A stretch of DNA of 11,783 nucleotides from an uncultured Bacteroides sp. (GTDB taxonomy: Bacteria; Bacteroidota; Bacteroidia; Bacteroidales; Bacteroidaceae), in assembly GCA_947071285.1 (NCBI GenBank), contig CAMTFK010000139.1:1-11783 (forward strand). Reading direction: 5' to 3'. A model generated the notes under the pieces. It was not told the origin of the DNA, did not search any database, and saw only the letters and a program-made list of their open reading frames with translations. Shown piece by piece: positions 1 through 7,381 of this stretch. Both the position numbers and the translations under genes were made by a program. Positions within the stretch are counted from its first letter, which is position 1, and each line of letters starts with the position of its first letter.

Positions 1-31
1 CAAAGGTACAACATTATTATTAAAAACCAAG
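1..31 (-). promoter_or_regulatory. Putative leftward Bacteroides-type promoter
   Basis: Read on the minus strand, positions 8 to 1 give TACCTTTG, an exact fit to the Bacteroides -7 consensus TAnnTTTG. A CTTG that resembles the -33 TTTG lies at 31-28, leaving a 19-bp spacer. It points out of the left edge, so it would drive a divergent gene that is not in the window. The match rests on sequence only; the driven gene cannot be seen. Confidence 0.4.
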
Positions 32-49
32 TGAATGGTTAAAATATTT

Positions 50-63
50 ATGTTATATAACAT
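50..63. promoter_or_regulatory. 14-bp perfect palindrome, possible operator
   Basis: ATGTTATATAACAT reads the same on both strands. It lies about 20 bp upstream of the leftward -33-like element and about 150 bp upstream of the serB -7 box. A symmetric site in a divergent intergenic region is where a dimeric regulator often binds. The site is AT-rich, and a palindrome of this length could occur by chance about once in a window this size, so the operator role is inference. Confidence 0.3.
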
Positions 64-98
64 GTTTTATATCTCTGGAGGTCTTCTATAGGCATCAT

Positions 99-134
99 TG
101 TTCGCTTACTTATCCTTATTGCGAGCAGCGAACA
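99..134. repeat. 8-bp inverted repeat in the serB upstream region
   Basis: TGTTCGCT (99-106) is the exact reverse complement of AGCGAACA (127-134), with a 20-nt spacer. It lies in the 258-bp intergenic stretch upstream of the serB promoter. It could be a regulator half-site pair or a weak stem-loop. There is no T-run, so it does not look like a terminator. The rest of positions 64-190 shows no gene or RNA that I can recognise. Confidence 0.25.
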
Positions 135-196
135 TTCCGTTGCTATTCTCGTTCAATAAAGGGTACGAAGCATATATTTTCGCTATATTAGTATGA

Positions 197-221
197 GTAG
201 CGGGAATTTTCCCTACTTTTG
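197..221 (+). promoter_or_regulatory. serB promoter (-7 box) with overlapping dyad
   Basis: TACTTTTG at 214-221 matches the Bacteroides -7 consensus TAnnTTTG exactly and ends 37 nt before the chosen serB ATG. I see no good -33 TTTG at the expected distance. Immediately upstream is a dyad: GTA, a two-base bulge, then GGGAA, pairing with TTCCC followed by TAC (197-216). The TAC is the start of the -7 box. The dyad may be incidental or an operator over the promoter. Confidence 0.5.
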
Positions 222-258
222 CACTGTATTATTCATTAATTTAAATAGACAACTTGAT

Positions 259-1488
259 ATGCAACCATTGAGCACAGAGCTTATTCTCATCCGTGTCACG
301 GGTGAAGACCGTCCGGGATTGACTGCGTCAGTCACGGAAATTTTAGCAAAATACGACGCTACTATCCTTGATATTGGTCAGGCTGACATTCATAATACGC
401 TATCACTCGGTATCTTATGTAAGACGGAGGAGCAACATTCCGGCTTTATTATGAAGGAATTGCTTTTCAAAGCATCTTCCCTGGGAGTCACTATTCGCTT
501 CTATCCTATTTCGGTGAAAGAATATGAGGATTGGGTAAATATGCAGGGGAAAAACCGCTATATCCTTACGTTGCTGGGACGTAAGCTATCTGCCCGTCAG
601 ATTTCTGCGGTTACTCGTATCCTATCTGAACAAGGAATGAATATTGATGCCATCAAACGTCTGACCGGACGTATTCCGCTGGACGAATGCGATTCGCGTA
701 CCCGCGCTTGCATCGAGTTTTCTGTCCGGGGTACTCCCAAAGACCGCATTGCTATGCAGGAGCAACTGATGAAGTTGGCCAGTGATCTGGAAATGGATTT
801 CTCTTTCCAGCTCGATAATATGTATCGCCGTATGCGCCGTCTGATATGTTTTGATATGGACTCCACGCTGATTGAAACGGAAGTTATCGACGAATTGGCT
901 ATACGCGCCGGTGTGGGTAATGAAGTGAAGGCAATCACCGAACGTGCCATGCGTGGCGAGATAGACTTTACAGAAAGTTTTCGTGAGCGCGTGGCTTTAC
1001 TGAAAGGCTTGGACGAATCCGTAATGCAGGAAATAGCAGAGAGCCTGCCTATTACGGAAGGTGTAGACCGATTGATGTATGTACTGAAGAAGTATGGTTA
1101 TAAGATTGCCATTCTTTCCGGTGGTTTCACCTATTTCGGCCAGTACCTGCAAAAGAAATATGGTATTGACTACGTATATGCCAACGAATTGGAAATTGTG
1201 GACGGTAAACTGACCGGTCGCTACCTGGGCGACGTAGTGGATGGCAAACGGAAAGCCGAGTTATTGCGTCTCATTGCACAAGTGGAGAAGGTAGACATTG
1301 CCCAGACTATTGCTGTGGGTGACGGAGCCAATGATCTTCCGATGTTGGGCGTTGCTGGCTTGGGTATTGCGTTCCATGCTAAACCAAAAGTGGTGGCCAA
1401 TGCTAAACAATCTATTAACACCATCGGCCTGGATGGAGTACTTTATTTCCTGGGCTTCAAAGATTCCTACATCGATTTGCCGAAGTAG
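259..1488 (+). CDS. serB: Phosphoserine phosphatase SerB with N-terminal ACT-like domains
   Basis: SerB hydrolyses O-phospho-L-serine to L-serine and phosphate, the last step of serine synthesis in the cytoplasm. The product is 409 residues. An ACT domain lies at about 7-80, with the ligand-loop motif GEDRPGLT, and a second ACT-like segment at about 99-175. A HAD-type phosphatase domain fills 193-409. Visible HAD motifs are DMDST (nucleophile D199, acid/base D201), SGGF (S287), the GKRK lysine region near 330, and the Mg-binding VGDGAND (D355, D359). An upstream in-frame ATG at 193 would add 22 residues, but the promoter-like box at 214-221 falls inside that extension, and position 259 begins directly with the ACT domain. 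The gene appears monocistronic: the next gene runs the same way but has its own promoter-like sequence. The ACT domains suggest amino-acid feedback, although the ligand is not visible here. Confidence 0.93.
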   Translation: MQPLSTELILIRVTGEDRPGLTASVTEILAKYDATILDIGQADIHNTLSLGILCKTEEQHSGFIMKELLFKASSLGVTIRFYPISVKEYEDWVNMQGKNRYILTLLGRKLSARQISAVTRILSEQGMNIDAIKRLTGRIPLDECDSRTRACIEFSVRGTPKDRIAMQEQLMKLASDLEMDFSFQLDNMYRRMRRLICFDMDSTLIETEVIDELAIRAGVGNEVKAITERAMRGEIDFTESFRERVALLKGLDESVMQEIAESLPITEGVDRLMYVLKKYGYKIAILSGGFTYFGQYLQKKYGIDYVYANELEIVDGKLTGRYLGDVVDGKRKAELLRLIAQVEKVDIAQTIAVGDGANDLPMLGVAGLGIAFHAKPKVVANAKQSINTIGLDGVLYFLGFKDSYIDLPK

Positions 1489-1497
1489 CCTGAACTA

Positions 1498-1544
1498 TTC
1501 CGCAAATATATTTGTTTCATATAGTGACATATATATTTGCGGAA
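1498..1544. repeat. 14-bp perfect inverted repeat between serB and susC
   Basis: TTCCGCAAATATAT (1498-1511) is exactly reverse-complementary to ATATATTTGCGGAA (1531-1544), with a 19-nt loop. It starts 9 bp after the serB stop. No T-run follows the right arm, so it does not look like a standard intrinsic terminator. Each arm contains a TATATTTG -7-like box: the right arm on the plus strand and the left arm on the minus strand. Confidence 0.75.
1511..1539 (+). promoter_or_regulatory. Putative promoter of the susC/susD operon
   Basis: TATATTTG at 1532-1539 fits the TAnnTTTG -7 consensus and ends 24 nt before the susC ATG. A TTTG at 1511-1514 could be the -33 element, but the spacer is only 17 bp, shorter than the usual 19 to 20. 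The -7 box is embedded in the right arm of the 1498-1544 inverted repeat, so a hairpin or a bound dimer would cover it. Confidence 0.5.
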
Positions 1545-1563
1545 CCTCTTAAATAATAATACT

Positions 1564-4296
1564 ATGAAGAGAATCAGGAATCTATTCTATCTCTCTTTAC
1601 TTTTGATTGTACCCGGCCTTCCTGCCGTTGCACAAAAGCAATTTCATGCTACTCTACCCGATTCCATAACTACTGTTGGATATGCCACAGGCCTTCGTAA
1701 GAACCTTTCCGGACTGGTAGAAAGAATTACCGAAAATCAGATGAATAAGGATCAGATAACCAATCCGCTGGATGCTATTCGCGGACGGGTGCCCGGACTG
1801 ACCATTCTAAAAGGTTCAAACGGTCCTGCTGCACTCGATGCTGTCCGTTTACGTGGTACCACTTCACTGACTACCGGAAACGACCCGTTGATTATAGTAG
1901 ATGGTGTTTTCGGTGATTTAAGTATGCTCACATCTATTTATCCGGCAGACATTGAAAGCTTTGTGATTCTGAAGGATGCTTCGGAAACGGCACAATATGG
2001 TTCCCGGGGTGCATCGGGAGTAATCGAAATCACTACAAAGAAAGGTATCAGCGGGCGTACGAGCGTTAATTACAATGGTAGCTTCGGGATCGCCTCAAGT
2101 TATAAAACCGTGAGAATGCTTAGTGGAGACGAATTTCGTAGCGTGGCCCGGGAACGTGGTATTTCTATTACTGATTTGGGTAGCAATACCGATTTTCAGA
2201 AAGAGATAGAACAAACCGGATTACAGCATAATCATCACATTGCTTTTTCCGGTGGCACGAATACTTCTAACTATCGTGTCTCACTTGCCCTGATGAATCG
2301 TGAAGGGGTTATCGTCAATGAAAAATTGCAGAACTTCACTTCGAATATGAATATGACGCAGTATGTTTTCGATAACTTCCTGAAATGTGACCTTGGTATG
2401 TTCGGTTCCATACAAAAAGAGCGTAACTTGGTGAATCTGCATAAGGTGTTCTATTCGGCAGCTTCATTCAATCCCACCTTTCCTAATCACAAAAATCCGG
2501 AAACCGGGAGTTGGGACGGGAGTGCCTTTGCCAGCCAGTTATCTCACCCACTGGCATGGATGGATGTGAATGATAAGGATGCTACGTCGCACATCAGTAC
2601 ACATGCCCGGTTGACGTTTAACTTGTCCGAAGCATGGAAACTGACTCTTTTTGGTTCTTATACCTATAATGTAATAGAAGATTCACAGTATCTGCCTGTG
2701 GCTGTTTGGGCGAATGGGCAGGCATACAGAGGAACTAAAAAGATGGAGTCATTACTTGGCAACCTGGTGCTATCCTATAAAAAGGAGTGGCGAAAGCATT
2801 TCTTTGATATTTTAGGACTGGCAGAATTGCAGAAAGATCAATATACAGGTTACTATGTTACAGCTACAAAGTTCAGTAGCGATGATGCCGGTTACAATAA
2901 TCTGCAAGGAGGTGCTCTTCGTCCGTGGGAGGGTACTGGTTCCTATTATGAAGACCCACGTCTTGTCTCTTTTATGGGACGTGTGAATTATACCTATAAT
3001 GACCGTTATATCCTGACGGTGAACGCTCGTGGAGACGCTTCTTCCAAGTTTGGGAGTAACCATAAGTGGGGATTTTTTCCGGCGGTATCAGTAGCGTGGG
3101 TAGTCAGTAATGAGAAGTTCATGAAGAAGCTGCCTTTTATTGACAATCTGAAAATTCGTGCCGGATACGGATTGGCGGGCAATCAAAATGGTATTGACTC
3201 GTATACTACATTGAACCTGATGCGTCCTAATGGCGTGGCTCCGGTCGGTTCCTCGCCTGTAGTCACAATGAATAAGTTGCGGAATACGAATCCCGATCTG
3301 AAGTGGGAGGTGAAACAAACATTCAATGCCGGTATAGAGGTAGCTTTGTTGGGCAACCGGTTGTTGCTGACGGCAAACTACTATAACTCTAAGACGAAAG
3401 ACATGCTCTATCTTTATAATGTCAGTGTGCCGCCTTTTACTTACAACACTTTGCTGGCAAACATAGGTTCTATGCGTAATTACGGAACAGAGTTATCCAT
3501 TGGCATTACTCCGCTTAAAACCAAAGATATGGAGCTGAATATCAATGCCAATCTGACCTTCCAACAGAACAAACTGCTTTCCCTCAACGGAACATATCAG
3601 GGCGAGCAGATTTCAGCAACCGAGTATAAAAGTCTTGCCGGACTGGATGGTGCCGGATTTCATGGCGGATACAACCATATCGTTTATCAGATTGTAGGCC
3701 AGCCGTTAGGCGTATTCTATTTACCTCATTCCACAGGATTGGTATCTGATGGCAATGATGGTTATACTTATCAGATTGCCGATCTCAATGGGGGTGGTGT
3801 TAGCTTGGAAGATGGTGAAGACCGTTATGTGGCAGGACAAGCTGTACCGAAAACAATTCTTGGCTCTAATATAAGTTTCCGCTACAAGGACTTTGACATA
3901 TCGTTGCAGATTAACGGTGCTTTTGGTCATAAAGTCTACAACGGCACCTCACTGACTTATATGAATATGAATAGCTTTCCTGACTACAACGTCATGAAGA
4001 AGGCACCTGCCCGGAACATAAAAGACCAGACTGCCACGGACTATTGGTTGGAAGATGGTGACTATATCAACTTCGATTATGTGACGGTAGGCTGGAATGT
4101 CCCGCTAAAGAACGCCAGCTATTTGCAGTCGCTCCGTTTGTCACTGACAGTCAATAATCTGGCTACCATTTCCAGCTATTCGGGACTGACTCCCATGATA
4201 AACAGCTCGTCGGTGAACTCTACTTTAGGTATAGATGATAAACGTACCTATCCTCTATATCGTACATATACCATTGGACTAAGTGTAAACTTCTAA
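1564..4296 (+). CDS. SusC/RagA-family TonB-dependent outer-membrane transporter (short form)
   Basis: This is an outer-membrane beta-barrel that imports a ligand, usually a glycan or peptide, using TonB energy together with its SusD partner. The product is 910 residues. A signal peptide covers 1-23 (MKR start, hydrophobic core, AVA then Q24). The plug domain follows at about 50-165, with the family pattern around IIVDGV (110-115), the DIESFVILKDAS stretch (129-140) and the YGSRGASGVI stretch (145-154). The barrel fills the rest and ends in a C-terminal Phe, as expected for BAM-dependent assembly. Two things are odd. The N-terminal carboxypeptidase-regulatory-like extension common in SusC proteins is missing: the mature protein begins almost directly at the TonB-box/plug region. 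That region is also degenerate, reading SITTVGYAT where the family usually has a VVVGYG-like motif. The start is the ATG at 1564; an in-frame TTG at 1537 lies inside the promoter dyad and is unlikely. The substrate cannot be inferred. Confidence 0.9.
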   Translation: MKRIRNLFYLSLLLIVPGLPAVAQKQFHATLPDSITTVGYATGLRKNLSGLVERITENQMNKDQITNPLDAIRGRVPGLTILKGSNGPAALDAVRLRGTTSLTTGNDPLIIVDGVFGDLSMLTSIYPADIESFVILKDASETAQYGSRGASGVIEITTKKGISGRTSVNYNGSFGIASSYKTVRMLSGDEFRSVARERGISITDLGSNTDFQKEIEQTGLQHNHHIAFSGGTNTSNYRVSLALMNREGVIVNEKLQNFTSNMNMTQYVFDNFLKCDLGMFGSIQKERNLVNLHKVFYSAASFNPTFPNHKNPETGSWDGSAFASQLSHPLAWMDVNDKDATSHISTHARLTFNLSEAWKLTLFGSYTYNVIEDSQYLPVAVWANGQAYRGTKKMESLLGNLVLSYKKEWRKHFFDILGLAELQKDQYTGYYVTATKFSSDDAGYNNLQGGALRPWEGTGSYYEDPRLVSFMGRVNYTYNDRYILTVNARGDASSKFGSNHKWGFFPAVSVAWVVSNEKFMKKLPFIDNLKIRAGYGLAGNQNGIDSYTTLNLMRPNGVAPVGSSPVVTMNKLRNTNPDLKWEVKQTFNAGIEVALLGNRLLLTANYYNSKTKDMLYLYNVSVPPFTYNTLLANIGSMRNYGTELSIGITPLKTKDMELNINANLTFQQNKLLSLNGTYQGEQISATEYKSLAGLDGAGFHGGYNHIVYQIVGQPLGVFYLPHSTGLVSDGNDGYTYQIADLNGGGVSLEDGEDRYVAGQAVPKTILGSNISFRYKDFDISLQINGAFGHKVYNGTSLTYMNMNSFPDYNVMKKAPARNIKDQTATDYWLEDGDYINFDYVTVGWNVPLKNASYLQSLRLSLTVNNLATISSYSGLTPMINSSSVNSTLGIDDKRTYPLYRTYTIGLSVNF

Positions 4297-4307
4297 ACCC
4301 TAAAGCT

Positions 4308-5936
4308 ATGAAACGTTATTCCATATTCTGCATTTTAGCCGCCCTTTGCTGGTTCGCAACTTCATGCGATGATTTCCTGAAAGAGAAACCCCGCGATGCA
4401 CAACCCGAAGAAGAAGGCTATCGCAATATCTCCGAACTTTATCTTAACGCAGTCGCTTCCCTTTACAACTATGTTGGTGGTAACTCTGATAGCCAGGGTT
4501 TGCAAGGAACAGGTCGCGGTGTATACGATCTGAATACTTTTACTACTGACGAAGCCATAATGCCTACCCGGGGCGGCGACTGGTATGACGGTGGTTTCTG
4601 GCAAGGCCTATTCCTGCACAAATGGGGTGTTAATAATGATGCAATACAGGCCACCTGGGAGTATCTCTATAAAGTAGTCATGCTTAGTAATAGTTCCTTG
4701 GAACATATAGAAACTTATGCTCTCAACCATTCCGATGCGGAGCTTCCCGCTTATCGTGCCGAAGTCCGCGCTTTCCGTGCCATGTACTATTATTATCTGA
4801 TGGATTTATTTGGGCGTATTCCGGTAGTTGTGGCTTCTAAGGTAGCCTCCAAAGATATTGTGTTGAGCGAACGTAAGGAAGTATTCGATTTTATATTCAG
4901 GGAGTTACAGGAATCCGCTCCACTCCTGCCCGCTGAATTCAGTAACCGTTCGGGCAATTACTACGGACGTCTGACACGTCCCGTTGCCTACTTTTTACTT
5001 GCGAAGCTGGCGCTGAACGTTGAAATTTATACAGACAATGATTGGACGGACGATACACATCCCGACGGGAAAGCAATCTTTTTTGATGTAGATGGCAGCG
5101 TATTCAATGCCTGGCAAACAGTGGAAGCTTATTGCGATAAAATTACCGCCCTTGGTTATCGTCTTGAGCCGGACTACACTGATAACTTTGCTGTATATAA
5201 TGAAAGCTCTGTTGAAAATATCTTCACTATTCCGATGAATAAGACATTGTATACCAATCAGATGCAATATCTTTTCCGCTCACGCCACTACAACCATGCT
5301 AAAGCTTTGGGACTATCCGGTGAGAACGGTTCAAGTGCTACTATCGAAGCTTTGCAGACCTTTGGATATGAGACCGATGAACAAGATCCACGCTTTGATT
5401 ATTGTTATTATGCCGGTACAGTCTATGATCTGAAAGGGAATGTCGTAAAATTGGATGATGGAACGGTTTTAGTTTATGAACCCTGGAAGGTTAAGTTGGA
5501 TTTATCTGATGAATCTTATGAGAAGACTGCCGGTGCCCGTATGAAGAAATATGAGATAGACGATAAAGCGATGAAGGACGGCAAATTGATGGAAAATGAT
5601 ATTGTTCTGTTTCGTTATGCTGATGTGTTGTTAATGAAGAGTGAGGCTAAAGTACGCGACGGACGTAATGGAGATGAAGAACTGAACCTGGTGCGTGCCC
5701 GCGTTGGAGCATCGCAACGTACTGCAACCTTAACAAACCTTCTTGCCGAGCGCCAGATGGAATTTGCCTGGGAAGGTTGGCGGCGTCAGGATTTAATCCG
5801 CTTCGGTCAGTTTACTCGTGCTTACAGCAGTCGTCCGCAATTGCCTGATGAAGAAAGCGGATATACTACTGTCTTTCCTATCCCTGAGAAAATCAGACAG
5901 ATGAACCCGGGATGGAAACAGCATCCGGGGTATTAA
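4308..5936 (+). CDS. SusD/RagB-family surface lipoprotein
   Basis: This is the substrate-binding lipoprotein that caps the SusC barrel encoded 11 bp upstream, so the two are surely co-transcribed. The product is 542 residues, a usual size for SusD. A lipoprotein signal peptide ends in ATSC with the lipidated Cys at 20. The next residues, DDFLKEK, include the acidic pair that acts as a surface-export signal in Bacteroides, so outer-leaflet exposure is expected. The helical N-terminal region is typical of the family. The C-terminal signature is clear: an ERQMEFAWEGWRRQDL block (481-496) and an ending of FPIPEKIRQMNPGWKQHPGY, the usual SusD close. No glycoside hydrolase, SusE/F-like lipoprotein, sigma/anti-sigma pair or hybrid two-component sensor lies nearby, so the ligand (glycan, peptide or other) is open. 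Confidence 0.92.
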   Translation: MKRYSIFCILAALCWFATSCDDFLKEKPRDAQPEEEGYRNISELYLNAVASLYNYVGGNSDSQGLQGTGRGVYDLNTFTTDEAIMPTRGGDWYDGGFWQGLFLHKWGVNNDAIQATWEYLYKVVMLSNSSLEHIETYALNHSDAELPAYRAEVRAFRAMYYYYLMDLFGRIPVVVASKVASKDIVLSERKEVFDFIFRELQESAPLLPAEFSNRSGNYYGRLTRPVAYFLLAKLALNVEIYTDNDWTDDTHPDGKAIFFDVDGSVFNAWQTVEAYCDKITALGYRLEPDYTDNFAVYNESSVENIFTIPMNKTLYTNQMQYLFRSRHYNHAKALGLSGENGSSATIEALQTFGYETDEQDPRFDYCYYAGTVYDLKGNVVKLDDGTVLVYEPWKVKLDLSDESYEKTAGARMKKYEIDDKAMKDGKLMENDIVLFRYADVLLMKSEAKVRDGRNGDEELNLVRARVGASQRTATLTNLLAERQMEFAWEGWRRQDLIRFGQFTRAYSSRPQLPDEESGYTTVFPIPEKIRQMNPGWKQHPGY

Positions 5937-5943
5937 GGGAATG

Positions 5944-6001
5944 AGCCGCAAAGTAGCTTTATTCTTTTGCGATAATCACTTTATTTCCTATCTTTGCGGC
6001 T
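5944..6001. repeat. 10-bp perfect inverted repeat framing the helicase promoter
   Basis: AGCCGCAAAG (5944-5953) is exactly reverse-complementary to CTTTGCGGCT (5992-6001), with a 38-nt spacer. The left arm starts 8 bp after the susD stop. The right arm contains most of the helicase -7 box. What follows the right arm is A-rich, not T-rich, so this is not a canonical terminator. The core CCGCAAA/TTTGCGG is shared with the 1498-1544 repeat upstream of susC. Confidence 0.65.
5966..5996 (+). promoter_or_regulatory. Promoter of the DEAD-box helicase gene
   Basis: TTTG at 5966-5969, a 19-bp spacer and TATCTTTG at 5989-5996 give a full match to the Bacteroides -33/-7 promoter architecture. The -7 box ends 20 nt before the ATG at 6017, implying a very short A-rich leader with no strong Shine-Dalgarno sequence, as is common in this group. 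This is the best promoter match in the window. Confidence 0.7.
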
Positions 6002-6016
6002 AAATAAAAAAGAAAC

Positions 6017-7324
6017 ATGAAGTTTTCCGAACTACAACTGAATGACCAGGTGCTTGATGCGCTGGAAGCCATGCGCTTCGATGAGTGTACACCTATACAA
6101 GAGAAATCCATTCCCGTTATACTTGAAGGTAGAGATTTGATAGCCGTAGCGCAAACCGGAACCGGTAAGACTGCCGCCTATTTGCTGCCGGTACTGAACA
6201 AACTTTCCGAGGGCGGACATCCTGAAGATGCTATCAATTGTATTATCATGTCGCCCACACGAGAATTGGCGCAACAGATAGACCAGCAGATGGAAGGTTT
6301 CTCTTATTTTATGCCTGTCAGTAGCGTGGCTGTTTATGGAGGTAACGATGGAATACTTTTTGAACAACAGAAGAAAGGCCTGATGCTAGGTGCTGATGTT
6401 GTGATAGCTACTCCGGGACGTTTAATTGCCCACCTTAGTCTGGGTTATGTCGATCTCTCCCGTGTCTCCTATTTTATCCTCGATGAAGCTGACCGTATGC
6501 TCGATATGGGTTTCTTCGACGACATCATGCAGATTGTGAAGTATCTGCCCAAAGAGCGGCAAACCATCATGTTTTCTGCTACTATGCCTGCCAAAATACA
6601 ACAACTTGCTAACACTATCCTCAATAATCCCGCCGAAGTAAAGCTTGCCGTTTCCCGTCCTGCTGACAAAATAGTACAAGCGGCCTATGTTTGCTACGAG
6701 AATCAGAAGCTGGGCATTATCCGTAATCTTTTTGCCGAACAAACTCCGGAGCGCGTTATTATTTTCGCATCGTCCAAACTAAAAGTAAAAGAAGTGACGA
6801 AAGCGTTGAAATTGATGAAGCTGAACGTAGGCGAAATGCACTCTGACCTGGAGCAGGCACAGCGTGAGGAAGTGATGCATGAGTTTAAGGCCGGTCGAAT
6901 AAATATCCTTGTAGCTACTGACATTGTGGCGCGTGGTATTGATATTGACGATATTCGTCTTGTTCTCAACTATGATGTTCCGCATGATAGTGAAGACTAT
7001 GTTCACCGTATCGGTCGTACGGCGCGTGCCAATAACGACGGTGTTGCTTTGACTTTTGTCAATGAGAAAGAACAGAGCAACTTCAAACAGATAGAGAATT
7101 TTCTGGAGAAAGACATTTATAAAATACCTGTACCGGAGGAATTGGGTGAAGCACCCGAATACAAACCCCGCAGTTACGATGGTGGCAGACGGAATTTCCA
7201 CTCTAAGGGAGGTCGTAATGCGAATCGAGGTGGTGGAAATGCCCAGAAAAAAGGTAATGCTTCGAGAGGAAGAAGCGGTGCTCCGAAGAGGAATAATAAT
7301 ACTTCGGGGAGCAATCAGAAATAA
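6017..7324 (+). CDS. RhlE-like DEAD-box ATP-dependent RNA helicase
   Basis: This is a cytoplasmic RNA helicase that uses ATP to remodel RNA duplexes, with likely roles in ribosome assembly, mRNA decay or cold adaptation. The 435-residue product shows the full motif set in order: Q-motif region (F21 to Q28), motif I AQTGTGKT (45-52), Ia PTRELA (80-85), Ib TPGRL (132-136), II DEAD (156-159), III SAT (187-189), IV around IIFAS (248-252), V ATDIVARGID (300-309) and VI HRIGRTAR (330-337). After about residue 385 comes a low-complexity basic tail rich in Gly, Arg, Asn and Lys, with RGG- and GRN-like pieces. Such tails bind RNA non-specifically in RhlE/CsdA-type helicases. The gene has its own promoter and a terminator 31 nt past the stop, so it is probably monocistronic. 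Assignment to RhlE rather than another DEAD-box subgroup is tentative. Confidence 0.92.
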   Translation: MKFSELQLNDQVLDALEAMRFDECTPIQEKSIPVILEGRDLIAVAQTGTGKTAAYLLPVLNKLSEGGHPEDAINCIIMSPTRELAQQIDQQMEGFSYFMPVSSVAVYGGNDGILFEQQKKGLMLGADVVIATPGRLIAHLSLGYVDLSRVSYFILDEADRMLDMGFFDDIMQIVKYLPKERQTIMFSATMPAKIQQLANTILNNPAEVKLAVSRPADKIVQAAYVCYENQKLGIIRNLFAEQTPERVIIFASSKLKVKEVTKALKLMKLNVGEMHSDLEQAQREEVMHEFKAGRINILVATDIVARGIDIDDIRLVLNYDVPHDSEDYVHRIGRTARANNDGVALTFVNEKEQSNFKQIENFLEKDIYKIPVPEELGEAPEYKPRSYDGGRRNFHSKGGRNANRGGGNAQKKGNASRGRSGAPKRNNNTSGSNQK

Positions 7325-7355
7325 GAGGATATTTTCCTGGAATATAATTTATCTG

Positions 7356-7381
7356 ATGGTGGAGATTACTCCACCATTTTT
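7356..7381 (+). terminator. Rho-independent terminator after the helicase gene
   Basis: ATGGTGGAG (7356-7364) pairs perfectly with CTCCACCAT (7369-7377) around an ATTA loop and is followed by a T-run to 7381. It is a strong plus-strand terminator for the helicase. The stem also encodes the last codons (Met-Val-Glu) and stop of the convergent lipoprotein gene. On the minus strand the stem is not followed by a T-run, so termination in that direction would be weaker. Confidence 0.85.

Noticed and set aside
193..258. Longer serB start adding 22 residues
   Set aside because: The extension contains an exact TAnnTTTG -7 box and does not resemble SerB N-termini, while the ATG at 259 leads straight into the ACT domain.
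1498..1544. Reading the serB-susC repeat as an invertible promoter
   Set aside because: The arms are only 14 bp around a 19-nt spacer, too small for known phase-variable inversions, and no recombinase gene is nearby.
1537..1563. TTG start for the SusC-like gene
   Set aside because: It lies inside the inverted repeat and promoter box, and the ATG at 1564 gives a standard signal peptide beginning MKR.
5906..5930. Hairpin near the end of the susD-like gene (GGATG with CATCC plus flanking G/C)
   Set aside because: The stem has only about five clean pairs before a G-G mismatch, lies in the conserved SusD C-terminal codons, and has no T-run, so I did not call it a terminator.
6779..7201. 140-codon minus-strand open frame under the helicase gene
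   Set aside because: It lies antisense to a fully conserved DEAD-box domain, and its translation has no recognisable features, so it is a shadow frame.
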